A stretch of 64,000 nt of DNA from Hypericum androsaemum (GCA_963995505.1 OZ023182.1:10160707-10224706), one strand, 5' to 3'; shown: positions 10,284-22,047, counted from the first letter of the stretch. The notes: generated by a model not told the origin, from the sequence alone. Numbers and translations are program-made.

Positions 10284-13089
10284 ATGAAGGCTTCAGCCAC
10301 GCGCATCATCAAGTCTGTGCCTTGCACGCACCCCGCCCCGGTCCTTCATCAGGTTGCCGCTTCCCAGCCTAAAGGTGTGGCCTTTTCTTTCCCTTGCTGG
10401 TTCCCATCTTCAAAGTTTACATCTTTAATAAGCTAGTTCCTTCATTCTATTGGAAGAGCATCCATCCCTTGCTGGTGCAAGTTTGTTCCTTTTTTGTTTG
10501 TGAGCCCGCGTGTTGTGTAGGTGTTGCAAAGGTAGTGCTAAAGAAGGGGAAGACCCAACTTTTTAAGGGTGGAAGTCCAATGGTTTATAGCGGAGCAGTT
10601 GATAGAATCGTCGGCAGGCCACAGCCCAAGACGGGGGACGTCGTCCTGGTTACCGATGGGACCGAGAAACCTGTTGGATGGGGCTTGTACAACTCTGTCT
10701 CCATGTTCTGTGTCCGGATAATGCAGCTAGAAGAGGAGGCAATCAGGTCCGTGTGTATGTGTGTGCTCAAAGCTCCAACAGCCTCATTTTGTAGGTTTTG
10801 TCAATGTCTGAAAAGAGATGTCGAGAGAGTTTTGTTGCGCTGCGCAGAGATCCCTGTTGTGCACTGAACATGGAGAAGCTGCTTGAAACGAGGATTGCTG
10901 CATCCGTGGACTTGCGTAGGAGGTTGGGCCTTCCCTCGGGTCATACAAACGCTTATCGCCTCTTCAACAGCGAAGGAGACAGGTATGCTTAATGTTTCAT
11001 GGATTTCATGATGTTATGTCCCGGTTGCATATGGTTTTCCTCTCAGCACTTCTGAGTGTTCCACATGAGGCTAAACCACAAAGAAATTTTGTTCTAGGTT
11101 TTGTCTCAAAATTAAAGTAGGAAAGGTACAACTAAAGGGAATATGTAGACCATGCTTTTGCAGTACCAGGGCTTGGTGATAATACGTGTTAGATTTAATT
11201 CTTGATACCTATTACTTTACCACTGGATATTACCTGCAGATTGTCTGGACTTATTATCGATGTTTTTGGAGACTTGGCGGTTATAGCCTCTTCCGCTGCT
11301 TGGGTCGAGAAGTACAGATCCGAAGTAGAGGCATTTGTCAGTAGAATTGATGAAATTAACCATATAAACTGGAGGCCATCGGTTGAGATATTGAGAGAAG
11401 AAGGGATAGAATCATCTGGTTTGAAAGAGATCCAACAATCTCTTTCCCCGGAGAAAATAAAGGTAGCTTCACGCCCAGAAACATATATATTTACGCTCAC
11501 CTGCCCTATGCTTGCTTGCTTTTTTTCATTCACTGGTTTGCTTTGGAAGTTGCAAAACATGAGCTGAGGGGAAAATACACACTTCAGCAGCAAATTCCTA
11601 TTTCTTTTGCGAATAAAATGAAGTAGCAGTTTCTATGCTGTATTTGACAGGCTATGATAAATGATGATCAAGGTGATGTCTGGATGGTACATACTTTTGT
11701 TAACATCCTTATTTGACGTTCTTATGGTGTCCAGAGTCGCATAAAGCTTTTGCCAACTTCTAGTTCTTCTACACACTCAGAATGATCTAGTTGTAGTTTC
11801 ATCCGAGGCATTCTGAGTTTGGCTATGGATCTTCTATTGTGACCTTTGATTCAGTTTCGAGATGTCAATTAATTGACACATCTTTTGCATCCCGCATGTG
11901 CTAGGTCATGGAAAATGGAATTTCTTATGCAATTTCACCCACTGGCCAGAAGACAGGGTTTTACGCGGATCAGCGAGAAAATCGCCAGTTCTTATCATCA
12001 ATCTCTGGGGGTAAGAAGGTCCTAGACATATGTTGCTATAGTGGCGGGTTTTCTTTAAATGCAGCTTGTGGAGGTGCTTCGGATGTCACAGGTATACATT
12101 TTCCTCTCACTTTCGCCTCATAAATGTTCTAATGCTTGGTCAATGAAATGCGTTGTTGAGACGAAAAAAAAAGAGAAAAATCACGCTTCAGTTGTCTTGC
12201 CATTACCTATCGAGCTTGCAGGTGTTGATACATCGATGTCGGCTTTGGAGCTTGCTAGAGAGAATGTTATGCTTAATAACCTGGATCATGGAAGAATTTC
12301 CTTCTTGAGAGAAGATGCCACAGAGTTTATGAAGGATGCTGTTTCAAGAGGTGAATCGTGGGATATAGTCGTGTTGGATCCGCCAAAACTGGCACCAAAC
12401 AGAAAGGTAAACCAATATACAGATGCCTAACTCTGGAATTGTGTTCATTGACAAAAAGATACAACTTTGAACCCTGTTAAAAACCCATATGTTCTCTACT
12501 GTGACCTGACATATCCGCTGCATGTGGCTCTTTCCGTGAAGGCGCTGCATAACGCATCAGGCATGTACAGGAATTTGAATTCTTTAGCATTGAGATTAAC
12601 AAGAGCAGGAGGCCTTCTTATGACCTGTTCGTGCTCTGGAGCTATGACCCAAAGTGGGACATTCTTGCGTGTTCTTCAGGCGAGTTGCTTCTTTCTTTAT
12701 CTGTTTTCCCTATCAATTAGGCCGAAGATTATAGCAAACCAAATAGGGCATGCACTTGCATCACTTTTTCCTTTTTGTGGCTATCTGTCTCCATCACTTC
12801 AGAGCAAGCAGAACGATCTTTTCTAAAGCATCTCTAGTTCTTTTGTAGCACTTGCCAGGTTCATAATTTTGTGCTATTACCGTCGTTGTCTGTTTCCTTG
12901 TTCTCTCCAATATCGGACCGTAACGCTTGCTCTCTCTTCTCTTGAGTTGGTGTGAGTCAGGGAGCAGCGTCAACGGCTGGAAAGAGAATTACGGTCGTGA
13001 GGCAGGCAGGAGCAGCTTCGGACCATCCTATTGACCCTTCATATCCAGAAGGTGCTTACCTTTCGAATGTCTTGCTGAGGGTAACATAA
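10284..13089 (+). CDS. RlmI-like PUA-domain SAM-dependent rRNA methyltransferase
   Basis: Nine exons (10284-10374, 10521-10746, 10848-10982, 11240-11462, 11651-11686, 11905-12091, 12222-12406, 12542-12679, 12961-13089) give 449 aa. Order: an N-terminal PUA-like RNA-binding part (KKGKTQLFKGGSPMVYSGAVDR), a middle segment (ALNMEKLLETRI, AYRLFNSEGDR), then a Rossmann methyltransferase with GQKTGFYADQRENR, motif I LDICCYSGGFSLNA, motif IV VVLDPPK and TCSCSGAM. The C-terminus (HPIDPSYPEGAYLSNVLL) is typical of the family. E. coli RlmI makes m5C in 23S rRNA, so by family the plant protein may modify organellar rRNA, but no clear targeting peptide was established. Intron 8 appears to be GC-AG (CAG|GCGAGT at 12680). 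Exon 5 is only 36 nt and is the least certain call. Convergent with the ALIS gene. Confidence 0.85.
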
Positions 13090-13440
13090 AATCACATTAT
13101 AACACTATTCGGACGTAAAAGAGGAGGAGGATTAGTAGTAGTAGTATTCATTAGATCAGAATGGAATAATATATTACAGACAGTGGTTGTACTTGTGATG
13201 TATTCTCTCTCTGCCTAGGTTTTTGCATAAAATCTCCAAACTGCGTTTGGTCAATCTGATAGAATTACAACCTTCAAACAAGCTCTAGTCCTTTACTTAC
13301 TACTTCGATTATACATATTGACATCGCAATACATAAACATTACAAGCTTTGAGACAATCTCGCAAAAAAAAAAGAATAATACAAAGGTACGAGGCAGTTG
13401 CGGATAAGCCATCAATCAGGTTTCATGGCAACCTCCTCTT
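13090..13440. other. Convergent intergenic region
   Basis: This 350-bp stretch separates the 3' ends of the methyltransferase (+) and ALIS (-) genes and should hold both 3' UTRs. It includes a short agtagtagt run. No gene seen. Confidence 0.6.
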
Positions 13441-15320
13441 TTATCGTCCTCCCGGGGCTCTGTTCCATGACAAATACGATGGATCTCCGAGACGCCTGAA
13501 AAATATGGAACCAGCCAGAGTTATACCACACATTTTGAATATCGACGGCCCACGATTAAAGTGGGATGGGCAACAATGTCATAATTTTCATTCATCACCA
13601 GAACCTCATTGGCTCTCTGAAAGACTGCCAGCCAGACATGTTATCATCTATCCCAAATGGGAAGGGTCGATGGCTGAGACATCTAACCCTTTGGAGTGTG
13701 GTCGTGTGCGGACCAAATTCAATCATAGTTCTTTCCTCCACATCCACCTTGTAACACAGTTTCAGAGGCAGATTAAGATTGGTGAAAGCGGACGAGATTA
13801 GTTACCTTGGCTTGATGAGATAGGCCAGGGAGAAGCACATGGCTAAGAAGAAGCACATCCCTCCGATGGTGATATAAGCGATGCCCAGAAAGTCATTCTT
13901 TCCACCAAGCCAGCTAGCTGTTGAGAGGACGAGTTTCTTTTTGCCACTGAAACTGTACGTGTTGTAGTTGTTCTTTAGCGTCACATTAATTGTATCACCT
14001 ACCTTGAGTTCAACCTCTATTTTGCCATATATCTTCCTAAAAGTTGGTAGCGCTGCAGTTCGCATCCAAACGATGAGGTCCTCCTGCTCACTCAGCTGTA
14101 ACAACACCCATACTCGAGATGGTCAGGCAAAATGGCACAAGGTTTCCAGAACAGGCAAATTCAAACCAAGCAGAGTTTGCAAAACTAATGGCAAGCAGTA
14201 TGTATTCCAGCATCGTGATTTAACGACTTCCTCCTCTACATGTTAACCACCTTTCTCCTTGTACTAGCTAGCCGGATGATGATTGATGATTCAGGTTAAA
14301 CCATAATCACAAGTAGTTACTCGCTCGCTGGCACTGCGTAAACTAAGTAACAACATCTCACCCACGAGGATGTAAAAAAGTAGTGGAATGGCTTACCGGT
14401 ATGGTAGTAGTCAGATTTCCGCCACCAATGAGACCACCGCTCTGGAAGTTATCGGGGAAGACGTGTTTGCCAAACTTGTGGTCTCGATCACTCTTCCAAG
14501 AGATGTGATTCTTATTGACATTTAGCTGGGCGTTGTTGCGCGAGAAGGCATAAGTATCATTGAACAAGCTCCAAGCGATGAGACCGCAGGGAAGGATAGC
14601 TTTGCCATTGGCAATATCTTCAGGCTTGCAGCCACTAGTCTCGTTGTGACTGCTCGTGCTTCGTAACTGCTCGTCGTTGCGACTCTTGACATAGCGACGG
14701 TGATTCTGGTAGAAGTTGTCGAGCTGGTAGTAGACGTAGATGGGAGGCTTCATGTGCTTGGTGACGTTCAAGATACGGGTGCAGGTTTTGTCAGCGGAGG
14801 AGTCCTGGATGAAGGCGAGCTTGTTGGATCTATTCTGGGAAGGAATGCAGTCGTCGTCGTAGCGGTCAACGATCTCCACAACCTGAGGGTTAGTCAAGTC
14901 AAGTCAAGTCAAACAACAAAGATGATTAGCAAAGAAGCAAGATTCAGCTTTAAGCGCGGGGAAGAGAGAGAGAGAGAGAGAGAGAGTAGTATTAGCAGTT
15001 ACATCGCGGGAAGCGTACAAAGAAGCAACGCCGATGGGGACAAAGACGACGGTTACAAGCAAGAAGGCGGCTATGACCCAGCGGGGGGTGAGGATGGGCT
15101 TGCAGGCGGGGAGTTCTTGCTGGGTGAACCTCGAATCTGTTGTTGTTGTTCCAACCCAAACACAAATTAATTAGTCTTTACCTAACAAATAAATACATAC
15201 ATAAAGAAAAGAAAATAGAGAGAGAGAAAGAGGAATACACTTGGGGCGCTTGGAAGTGCGCCTGGGGCCGGCATCTCCGTCGGCACTGCTCGACGCCGCC
15301 GCCGCCGCCGCGTTGCTCAT
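13441..15320 (-). CDS. ALA-interacting subunit (CDC50/LEM3 family)
   Basis: Five exons on the minus strand (15320-15241, 15129-15003, 14882-14397, 14095-13806, 13495-13441) give 345 aa, near the usual 340-350. The protein is the beta-subunit of P4-ATPase lipid flippases, needed for their ER exit and activity. Landmarks: an Ala/Ser-rich N-terminus ending KRPK, then FTQQELPACKPILTP, a first membrane span, the large lumenal domain (VVEIVDRYDD, QPIYVYYQL-like IYVYYQLDNFYQNHRRYV, CGLIAWSLFNDTY, SEQEDLIVWMRTAALPTFRK, NNYNTYSFSGKKKLVLSTAS), a second span (GIAYITIGGMCFFLAM), and a short tail LGDPSYLSWNRAPGGR. The exon 2 acceptor was chosen so that KRPK runs directly into FTQQE; the nearby alternative AG breaks the frame. 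A GA microsatellite lies in intron 2. Confidence 0.92.
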
Positions 15321-15511
15321 CGGACAAGGAGATCTCGAAGCCTGTTTCCTTCCTCTTTAGTGGGATCGGAGATCGGATATGAGAGAGAGAGAGAGATGAG
15401 AGAATGGTGGGAAGAAGAAGATGGAGGAGGATGAGGAGGAAAAGGGGCCGGGGGGGCGTTAACTACTAAAAAGAAAGAGGAAAGGAAGTCGCCGTTCAAT
15501 AACAACAACAA

Positions 15512-15774
15512 CAACGCTTCTTCTTTCCAACTTCGCCTTTGACTTTGATTGCACCCAGACCGGATCCAGTCCACGCGCCCACGCCCACCTTTTGCGATTT
15601 TTCTTGTTAATTACTCTTTTCTTTTTAAACGTGTTTCTAGAATTACAATACACCAACAATTCAATGCATCAACTCAAGTGATTATAATTTCTAAAAGAAA
15701 CGTTTAATTAAATTTAATCCCGAAGCCGGCCTATCACCACTTTTTTAAGGGGAGAGGCTGGCCCCCACTCCTCT
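15512..15774. repeat. Left part of a tandem-duplicated unit, interrupted by the MULE
   Basis: This segment just upstream of the ALIS gene recurs at 26341-26603 in the same orientation with only a few differences. Its continuation appears after the MULE at 25895-26337 and recurs, uninterrupted, at 26604-27045. The order is therefore A-[MULE]-B-A'-B', a direct duplication of about 0.7 kb whose first copy was split by the transposon. Confidence 0.85.
15767..15774. repeat. Target-site duplication of the 10.1 kb MULE, left copy
   Basis: actcctct precedes the left TIR and follows the right TIR at 25895-25902. It occurs once in the uninterrupted paralogue (26596-26603). A 9-bp reading (cactcctct) is equally possible because the right TIR ends in C. 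Confidence 0.85.
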
Positions 15775-16072
15775 GGGTTTTTTTTCTTTATGGTGTTACT
15801 ATTCACCCTTTTTTGTGAAAAAAGTGTCCGAAATGAAAGTATTGCGGGGACGGTGTCCACGTGGCACGGACGCCGGAAAAAGTCGGATCTTGGTCCAAGA
15901 TCCGACCGTTTTTCTCGGATGATATATCCGACTAAAAAAGTCGGATCTTGGTCGATAGGCCATATATCCGAAATCTGAATAGGAGATTTCGGATATGACC
16001 AAGATCCGACATTTTTTGTCGAATTTATCATATTGGTCCAAGATCCGACTTTTTTTGTCGGATCTTGGTCCG
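15775..16072 (+). repeat. Left terminal inverted repeat of the MULE
   Basis: Inverted match to about 25594-25894. The outer part reads GGGTTTTTTTTCTTTATGG and onward. The inner half contains several short palindromic modules made of aagatccgac, a T-rich loop and gtcggatctt, each able to form a hairpin. Confidence 0.9.
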
Positions 16073-16148
16073 CTATAACAAGATCCAACAAAAAAAGTCG
16101 GATTTCGGTCCATATAAACACCAAAATCTGACTTTTTCCGTCGCTCAG

Positions 16149-16628
16149 ACTCCCGTCCCCGATATCGCCGCTCCCCGCTCCCGCTCCCGCTCTCCCCGCC
16201 CCCGCCCCCGCTCCCGCCCCCCGCCCCCCGCCCCCGCCCCCCGCCCTCGCTCCCCGCCCCCGCCCCCGCTCCCCGCCCCCCGCCCCCCGCCCCCGCCCCC
16301 GCCCCCGCCCCCGCTCCCGCCCCGCTCCCCGCTCCCCGCCCCCCGCCCCCCGCCCCCGCTCCCCGCCCCCGCCCCCGCTCCCGCCCCCCGCCCCCGCTCC
16401 AAGCCCCCGCCCCCGCTCCCGCCCCCCGCCCCCGCTCCCCGCTCCCCGCTCCCCGCCCCCCGCCCCCCGCTCCCCGCCCCTGCTCCCCGCTCCCCGCCCC
16501 CGCTCCCGCCCCCGCCCCCCGCCCCCCGCCCCCCGCTCCCCGCTCCCCGCCCCCGCCCCCGCCCCCGCCCCCCGCCCCCGCTCCCCGCTCGCCGGCTCGC
16601 CCGCCTCTCGGTCCGGCCCCCGACGTCG
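16149..16628. repeat. Extreme C-rich/G-rich low-complexity tract
   Basis: About 480 bp made almost only of CCCCCGC, CCCCGCT and related units on the plus strand, so G-run units on the minus strand. It reads through as Pro/Arg/Ala- or Gly-rich in several frames, and I treat it as non-coding. The minus strand has many closely spaced G-runs suited to G-quadruplex formation. It is in sharp contrast to the AT-rich DNA on either side and lies between the left TIR and the PMD gene. Confidence 0.9.
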
Positions 16629-16639
16629 TATTAGGTAAA

Positions 16640-16800
16640 ATTTTTTAATTAGTTAATTTTTTAATTAGTTAATTGTGAATGTTAGTTAATTGGTTAATTG
16701 TTGTTGTTAGTTAATTGGTTAATTGTTGATATTTTTTATTTTTGAGGGATGTTAATTGTTGATGTTGGTTAATTGTAATTTGTAGATAATTGGTTAAAAA
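16640..16800. repeat. TTAGTTAATTGGTTAATTG short repeats
   Basis: Degenerate units of ttagttaattggttaattg with spacers occur between the GC tract and the GACCGG repeats inside the MULE. Probably leader or subterminal DNA. Confidence 0.6.
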
Positions 16801-17020
16801 AAATTTGGTCCGAATGGTGCGACCAAAATTTTGGTCTGACCGGTCTGGCCAAAAAATTGATCAGACCAAATTGACCGAAAAATGGTCCGACCGGTTTGAC
16901 CAAAAAATAGTCCGACCGGTTTGACCGAAAGATGGTCTGACCGGTTTGACCGAAAGATGGTCCGGCCGGCCAGTTTGACCAAAATAAGGTCCGAGTGGTT
17001 TGACCGTTAAACAATGTGAC
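16800..17020. repeat. Left subterminal GACCGG-containing repeat cluster
   Basis: About seven to eight units of roughly 22-26 bp contain ggtc(c/t)gaccggtttgaccaaaa. A related but tighter cluster with the same GACCGGT core lies at the other end of the MULE (25117-25215). Paired subterminal clusters suggest transposase-binding sites (inference). Confidence 0.7.
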
Positions 17021-17163
17021 CGTAATATGGTCTGTAATAACGCTATTTTAATTAATTTTTTGATTAATGTTCTAATTGTTCAATGTTTAACATTGTTGGA
17101 TTTGCTAAGTTTGTTAATATATTGGTATATAATGTTCTAATATGTCTATTGTGTTGTTTAGAT

Positions 17164-20014
17164 ATGGATGCACAGCCATACGGGCATTTTCTAGGGAATG
17201 GAGGACCCTTAGATACGTCGGTATTAGTGCACCAGGATGTGCACCGTTCTCAGGACGTGTGGAACCGTGAGGTTCGTGAAGGGATTAACGATAATCAGGA
17301 CACATTGTTGAAGATACACCGACGGAAATGGACGGTGTCTCATGTGCAGAACGAGGCCTTTATAGCCTATATGAAGGAGGCAGGTTTCTGGGATGTTTGG
17401 TGTATTGGCTGGGTCGTTCTCGAAACAGCATTTGTTACAGCCTTGGTGGAGCGGTGGCGGCCCGAGACCCATACGTTCCATATGCCTGTGGGTGAGATGA
17501 CAGTTACTCTTCAGGACATTGCTGTGTTGTTCGGGCTTCCTATCGATGGTCACCCAGTAACAGGGTTGCAGACACCTCCTGATTGGCACGAGTTCTGCGT
17601 ACGCCTATTTGGCAGTAACCCGGCAGATACCCCTGGAATGGTTTGGAAAAACCAAATTGCCCTTAAATGGTTCGAGGACCATTTTGACCCTGCTACTATC
17701 CCAATTGATGCTGGTGATGAGGTCGTAAAACGATATGTTCGAGCGAACATATTGCGACTTATCGGATGCATTCTTTTTCCCGAGTCTAGTGATGCCAGGG
17801 TGAACACATACTGGTTGCCACTTCTAGAGAATGTAGAGGCAATTGGTTCTTACAGCTGGGGTAGTGCGTGTTTGTCACACACGTACAGCCATTTATGTAG
17901 AGCCACAAGCTCGACACGTTCACTTATTGCCGGGGCGATGACGCTAGTATGTATGTGGGCTTGGGAACGGATCATCCCAAATCGTCCGGTTTTGTTAAAT
18001 CCGGCAGTGCAACAACCTGGGCAAGCACTGGGCATCAGGTACAAATTATTACTTAATGCGCTGTAGCCGCTGATTAATCTTATAGAATTGACGTGATATT
18101 TTTATGTCACTGTGCAGGTGGAGTGGAAAATTTAACAGAGCGGCCAGCAAAAAAATAACAACCGTATCTGTTTACAGACGCAGGTTGGATGAGCTTAGAG
18201 AATCAGATGTAAGTAATTTGTTTATTAAATTTTAATGAATAGTTTTGACTTAAATCATACTGTGTTGCATACATATAACCATGACCATTTGGACGAGCTA
18301 CGACTGTGTGCATTTGTTACAGGTTGTATGGATGCCGTATAACGACGAGATTCTTAGCAATCTCCCGACAATATGCCATCGTGATTGTGGCTTATGGTTG
18401 GCACGAGTCCCGTTGATATGCTTTTTGCATGTGGAGTGGCATTATCCTGATCGGGTGTTACGACAGTTCGGATTACTCCAGGGTATTCCGGCTAGCCCTG
18501 AGATCGATGAGGCGACACATAGTGCGGTGGATGGTCGGGGTCAGGTTGGCCAAAATTGGAATGCTATTTACGAAGGCCATGTGAAGATCTGGGTGGAATT
18601 TCGGACAAGATATGTGTATCACGGAGTACCTACATCGCCGTATATCCATTATCATGATGGATATATGGATTGGTACAGGAAGATTACTCGGCGATTCATC
18701 AGCCCTGCTAGCGCAATGTTACATATGAGTGTAAGTAAATTTAGCTATGTTAAATAAAGATGTTGTCTATTTTAATTTTAATAGCGATGTTCCACAATGC
18801 TAATGATAATAAAATTTTATTTGTAGGCGGATGTTGTTGAGCATATACGCCACAGGTCTTCAGACATTTCAGAAATTCAGAATTTGTCGCAGGTTGCACT
18901 TGGGTTCGCCGGCGAGCAAAGACGGTACCTAGGTCTCCGCGACAGCCAGGCACCTGTGGGACTGGCGGAGCACATGACATACGATCTTCCTCAATCAGAG
19001 AGGGTATCTGTCGTGAGACGCAAAACCACCCTTTTCAACAAGCGGCAACCAATACCCCGGCCTGAGCTCGTACCTGGTTATCAAGTGGAGCCCATGGTCT
19101 GGGAAGATTATCGGTCGAGATCGCAGATTCCAGCAAACACAGTGACGTCTCTCAGCATGGATACCTCCGCCTCTCATCCATTCTCCCAGCACACAGATTT
19201 TGGCACCCCCGGCTCCGCTTCCCAGCCGTCCCACCAGCACTCGAGTTACGGCCTAGCCCACACTGGGGTGCCGCATTCCCAGCTGTTTACTCCCCCTGGG
19301 CAGAGGTATTTGTTTATCTTAATGTGTGGTATTAATTATGAATTTTATTACAATATGTTCAATTGTTTTGATTTCATTATTATATAAATTTTTGGGTTTG
19401 TTATTAGGGGTGTTCTCATTGGAGACGGTACAACGGCAGCTAGGTCTGTGCAGCCGTTTTCTTACGGACTGGGCCCTTCCGGATCGGGTTTCGGCGTCGC
19501 CCCCTCCGCTGCTCATCCATTATTCAGGGAAAATATATTTGGTTGGCCCCAAACTGGGGCTCATACGTCTGACACGCAGTCCAGTTTTGGTTTGACCAGG
19601 TCTGGTGTACAGACATCCCAACTATTTGAGACACCTACACAGAGGTTGGTTCTCTACAATCCAACTGTGTGTAAATTATGAATTTTATTTAAAAATTTTG
19701 AATTGATTGTATGGCTTTATTGTGTTGATAACATAATTTGTTGATTTTGATAAATTTGTATGATATTTTATAATAGGACTTCGCCACGTGATACTACAAC
19801 TCATGGTAGTGGTGACTCTTCATTTGACGATCCAACCGATTTTGAGGATGAAGAAATACCTCTGGTCCGGCGTCAGCCTAATCGGGGAGCTAGAGAGGCT
19901 GGTGTGCGATGTTTTACAGGAGGACACCTGAATGTGCCTGGAAAGGGAAAGGGGAAGGCGAATGCTCACGCAGATAAGCATCAAAAGGAGAAGCCTCAGA
20001 AGAAGAAGAAGTAG
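17164..20014 (+). CDS. Plant mobile domain (PMD) protein of the MULE
   Basis: Six exons (17164-18038, 18118-18208, 18323-18730, 18827-19305, 19408-19644, 19777-20014) join in consistent phase to 775 aa. The N-terminal two-thirds matches the plant mobile domain, as in MAIN/MAIL1 and related proteins: TLQDIAVLFGLPIDG, a long helical segment with YVRANILRLIGCILFP, SYSWGSACLSHTYSHLCRA, and VVWMPYNDE after exon 3. The C-terminal third is low-complexity: Ser/Pro/His-rich with repeats around HPFSQHTDFG and HPLFRENIFG, an acidic patch, and a lysine-rich end KKKK that could serve nuclear localisation. PMD proteins occur both as host genes acting in genome stability and silencing and as transposon passengers. 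The start is the first ATG giving a sensible N-terminus; an upstream in-frame ATG at 17083 gives a hydrophobic extension I consider untranslated. Confidence 0.85.
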
Positions 20015-20312
20015 TTTATGCTTCTGTACTAGACATTCGTTGGATGCTTTTATGACTGTATTAACTTCACTTTTTTTATGATTTGTGTTTTAGTTCTCGA
20101 AACTTTTCAAACGTTATACCTTTCTAGATAAGTATGCCGTCAAGATATTAAACAAAGTACGGTATAAGGAAATACGACATGACAAAACTAAGAAGTGCAA
20201 TACTAAAATAGGATGACAACAATCTGAAATAACAGATAAAAAAAATGTCTTTATGTTTCTCAACACGTTGTCACAATTCTCATCAGAATTCCCGGTAGGG
20301 ACATATTTGCCA

Positions 20313-22047
20313 CTATTCCTTGAAAACTCGTTTAACATTCTCGTGATCAACACTGAAATGTATTCGATTTTCTTCATACGAGACATAAATCTGTTCAAAA
20401 AATACGTAATTAGGTCAATGATTATATTAAAATAATTTACTGACGACGATGTAATGATAATATAAGCTTACATCTTTCACTAGCAACACACATCCATCAC
20501 AGTAGGTACTCTCAATGTCTTGTAAACTCCCCGTGATTTTGCCAGTAGGATCCTTCATAAATTTATAGATATGAAGTCTTTGATAATTAAAAAATATGAT
20601 TAAGAAATAAATAATATATTATATTATAATACCTGAAAAACTGCTCGGAAACTATTGCCGTATACATGTTTCTTCTTTTTCACGTACAGAACCATCTGCA
20701 AGTCTCTTAGTTAACAATAACATTACTTGCAAATTGCAAAATTTTCATATATGTACAAATGTTACCTGTGGAATTGTGATGCTTTCAGAGATTGTTTTTA
20801 CATCCTCAATAGATACTCCATCAACGTTAGCTCCATACATCAAACCTAAAAAATTTAAAAATTAGATACTCCATAAATGTAAGTAACAAGTATGTATAAG
20901 TATTTTCGTAATACCGTGAGATAGAACAAATTCAATAGCTGTTGTCCATGGTTCATTGTTGAAAATGTCATTGGCTTTGCGGTCTGCTTCAGCTCGTATG
21001 GCTTTCCTTCGAAGGGCTGATTTAGCTTCAGCTTCCTTTTTATGCAGCTCTAACCTCTTTTGTTCTTGGAGCCACTCAAAGGCCTCTGAGCCATATAGTG
21101 CCTTCAAATCGGCACCACGTCCCTCAGGATATGGTGCTGGAGGATAAGGACGACGACCATCATAGGATGGTGCTGGACGAGTTTGTTCTTGGGAATCTTC
21201 ATCAGATTCTCCATTTTTCTTGAACACTTTGACCACGTTCTCATCAGTAATGCTAAATAATTTGTTGTTCGGGTATGGGGACGAGTCAACTTTTACCTGT
21301 TGAAGAACCAGAAAATCAGTAAACAACTATCTGGGACTATTGAGGAAAAAAAAGGATATGCTCACATTTTTAAGATACAACACACATCCAGCTTCAACAA
21401 GACCGGTAGAGTCAATTATGGTACCAGTAATACTGCCTGTAGAATCCTGTAATATATTAAAAGTTTAAAAATTATCTCACATAACATAAATATGTAAGAA
21501 TAAATAAAATTCTTTTAATTGTACCTTTAATGTCGCAAGTGCGCCAATTCCGACACGCTGAAAACGGGTCACCTCTACAACCATCTACAAGCAAATACAA
21601 AATACTTGTTATAAAATTGACTATGATGCTAACTCAAATTAAAGGATAATGTAAAATTTCTTACCGACATAACTGTAGTACCACTATAGGTATTTTTGAA
21701 GCTCTGAATACTTGTCCCTTTAAAACAGGTTCCTATCATCATCCCTGTAAAATAAATTAAAATTTAATAAAAATATTATGTGATCCAATATAGAAATACG
21801 GAATACCTTCAACTGTCAGAAAGTCCATGGCTCTACTCCACGGTTCTGGATCTCGCTTGACAAGCTTGTAATAACAGTTGCTTTTGGTAGGTTTCTGAGG
21901 AGGGACTTCTGATCTATCGTTGGATGGCCTCTGTAATCGTTTGAAAATATACCCAAACTTAGAACCACATAGAGCATTCCAATCAATTTGAGGATGCTCC
22001 GGCTCTTCGTCATCATGTGCGATTGGCTCTTTGCCACTTCTCCTCAT
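20313..22047 (-). CDS. Tandem OB-fold protein, HROB/DUF4539-like, carried by the MULE
   Basis: Nine exons (22047-21807, 21744-21665, 21584-21525, 21446-21366, 21296-20915, 20845-20766, 20695-20633, 20552-20472, 20390-20313) give 381 aa. The protein has two repeats, each with EPW..A..F, then a strand-rich part: LKDSTGSITGTIIDS, EAGCVLYLKNV and ITDENVVKVFKK in repeat 1; FQDPTGKITGSLQDI, CDGCVLLVKD and VDHENVKRVFKE in repeat 2. This pattern matches the OB-fold of HROB (homologous recombination OB-fold protein, which supports the MCM8-MCM9 helicase) as I know the family. Intron positions and phases match between the repeats. Between them lies a charged, probably helical linker. The role in transposition is unknown; ssDNA binding or repair of excision or insertion gaps is an inference. 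The start ATG at 22047 is the first in the exon and less certain than the rest. Confidence 0.65.

Noticed and set aside
15714..16124. Minus-strand frame in the MULE left TIR and neighbouring sequence
   Set aside because: Repetitive text derived from the aagatccgac palindromes; the same text arises from the right TIR.
16065..16634. 189-codon Pro/Arg/Ala-rich open frame
   Set aside because: Produced by the CCCCCGC tract, which is open in several frames on both strands; no domain, and it overlaps the end of the TIR.
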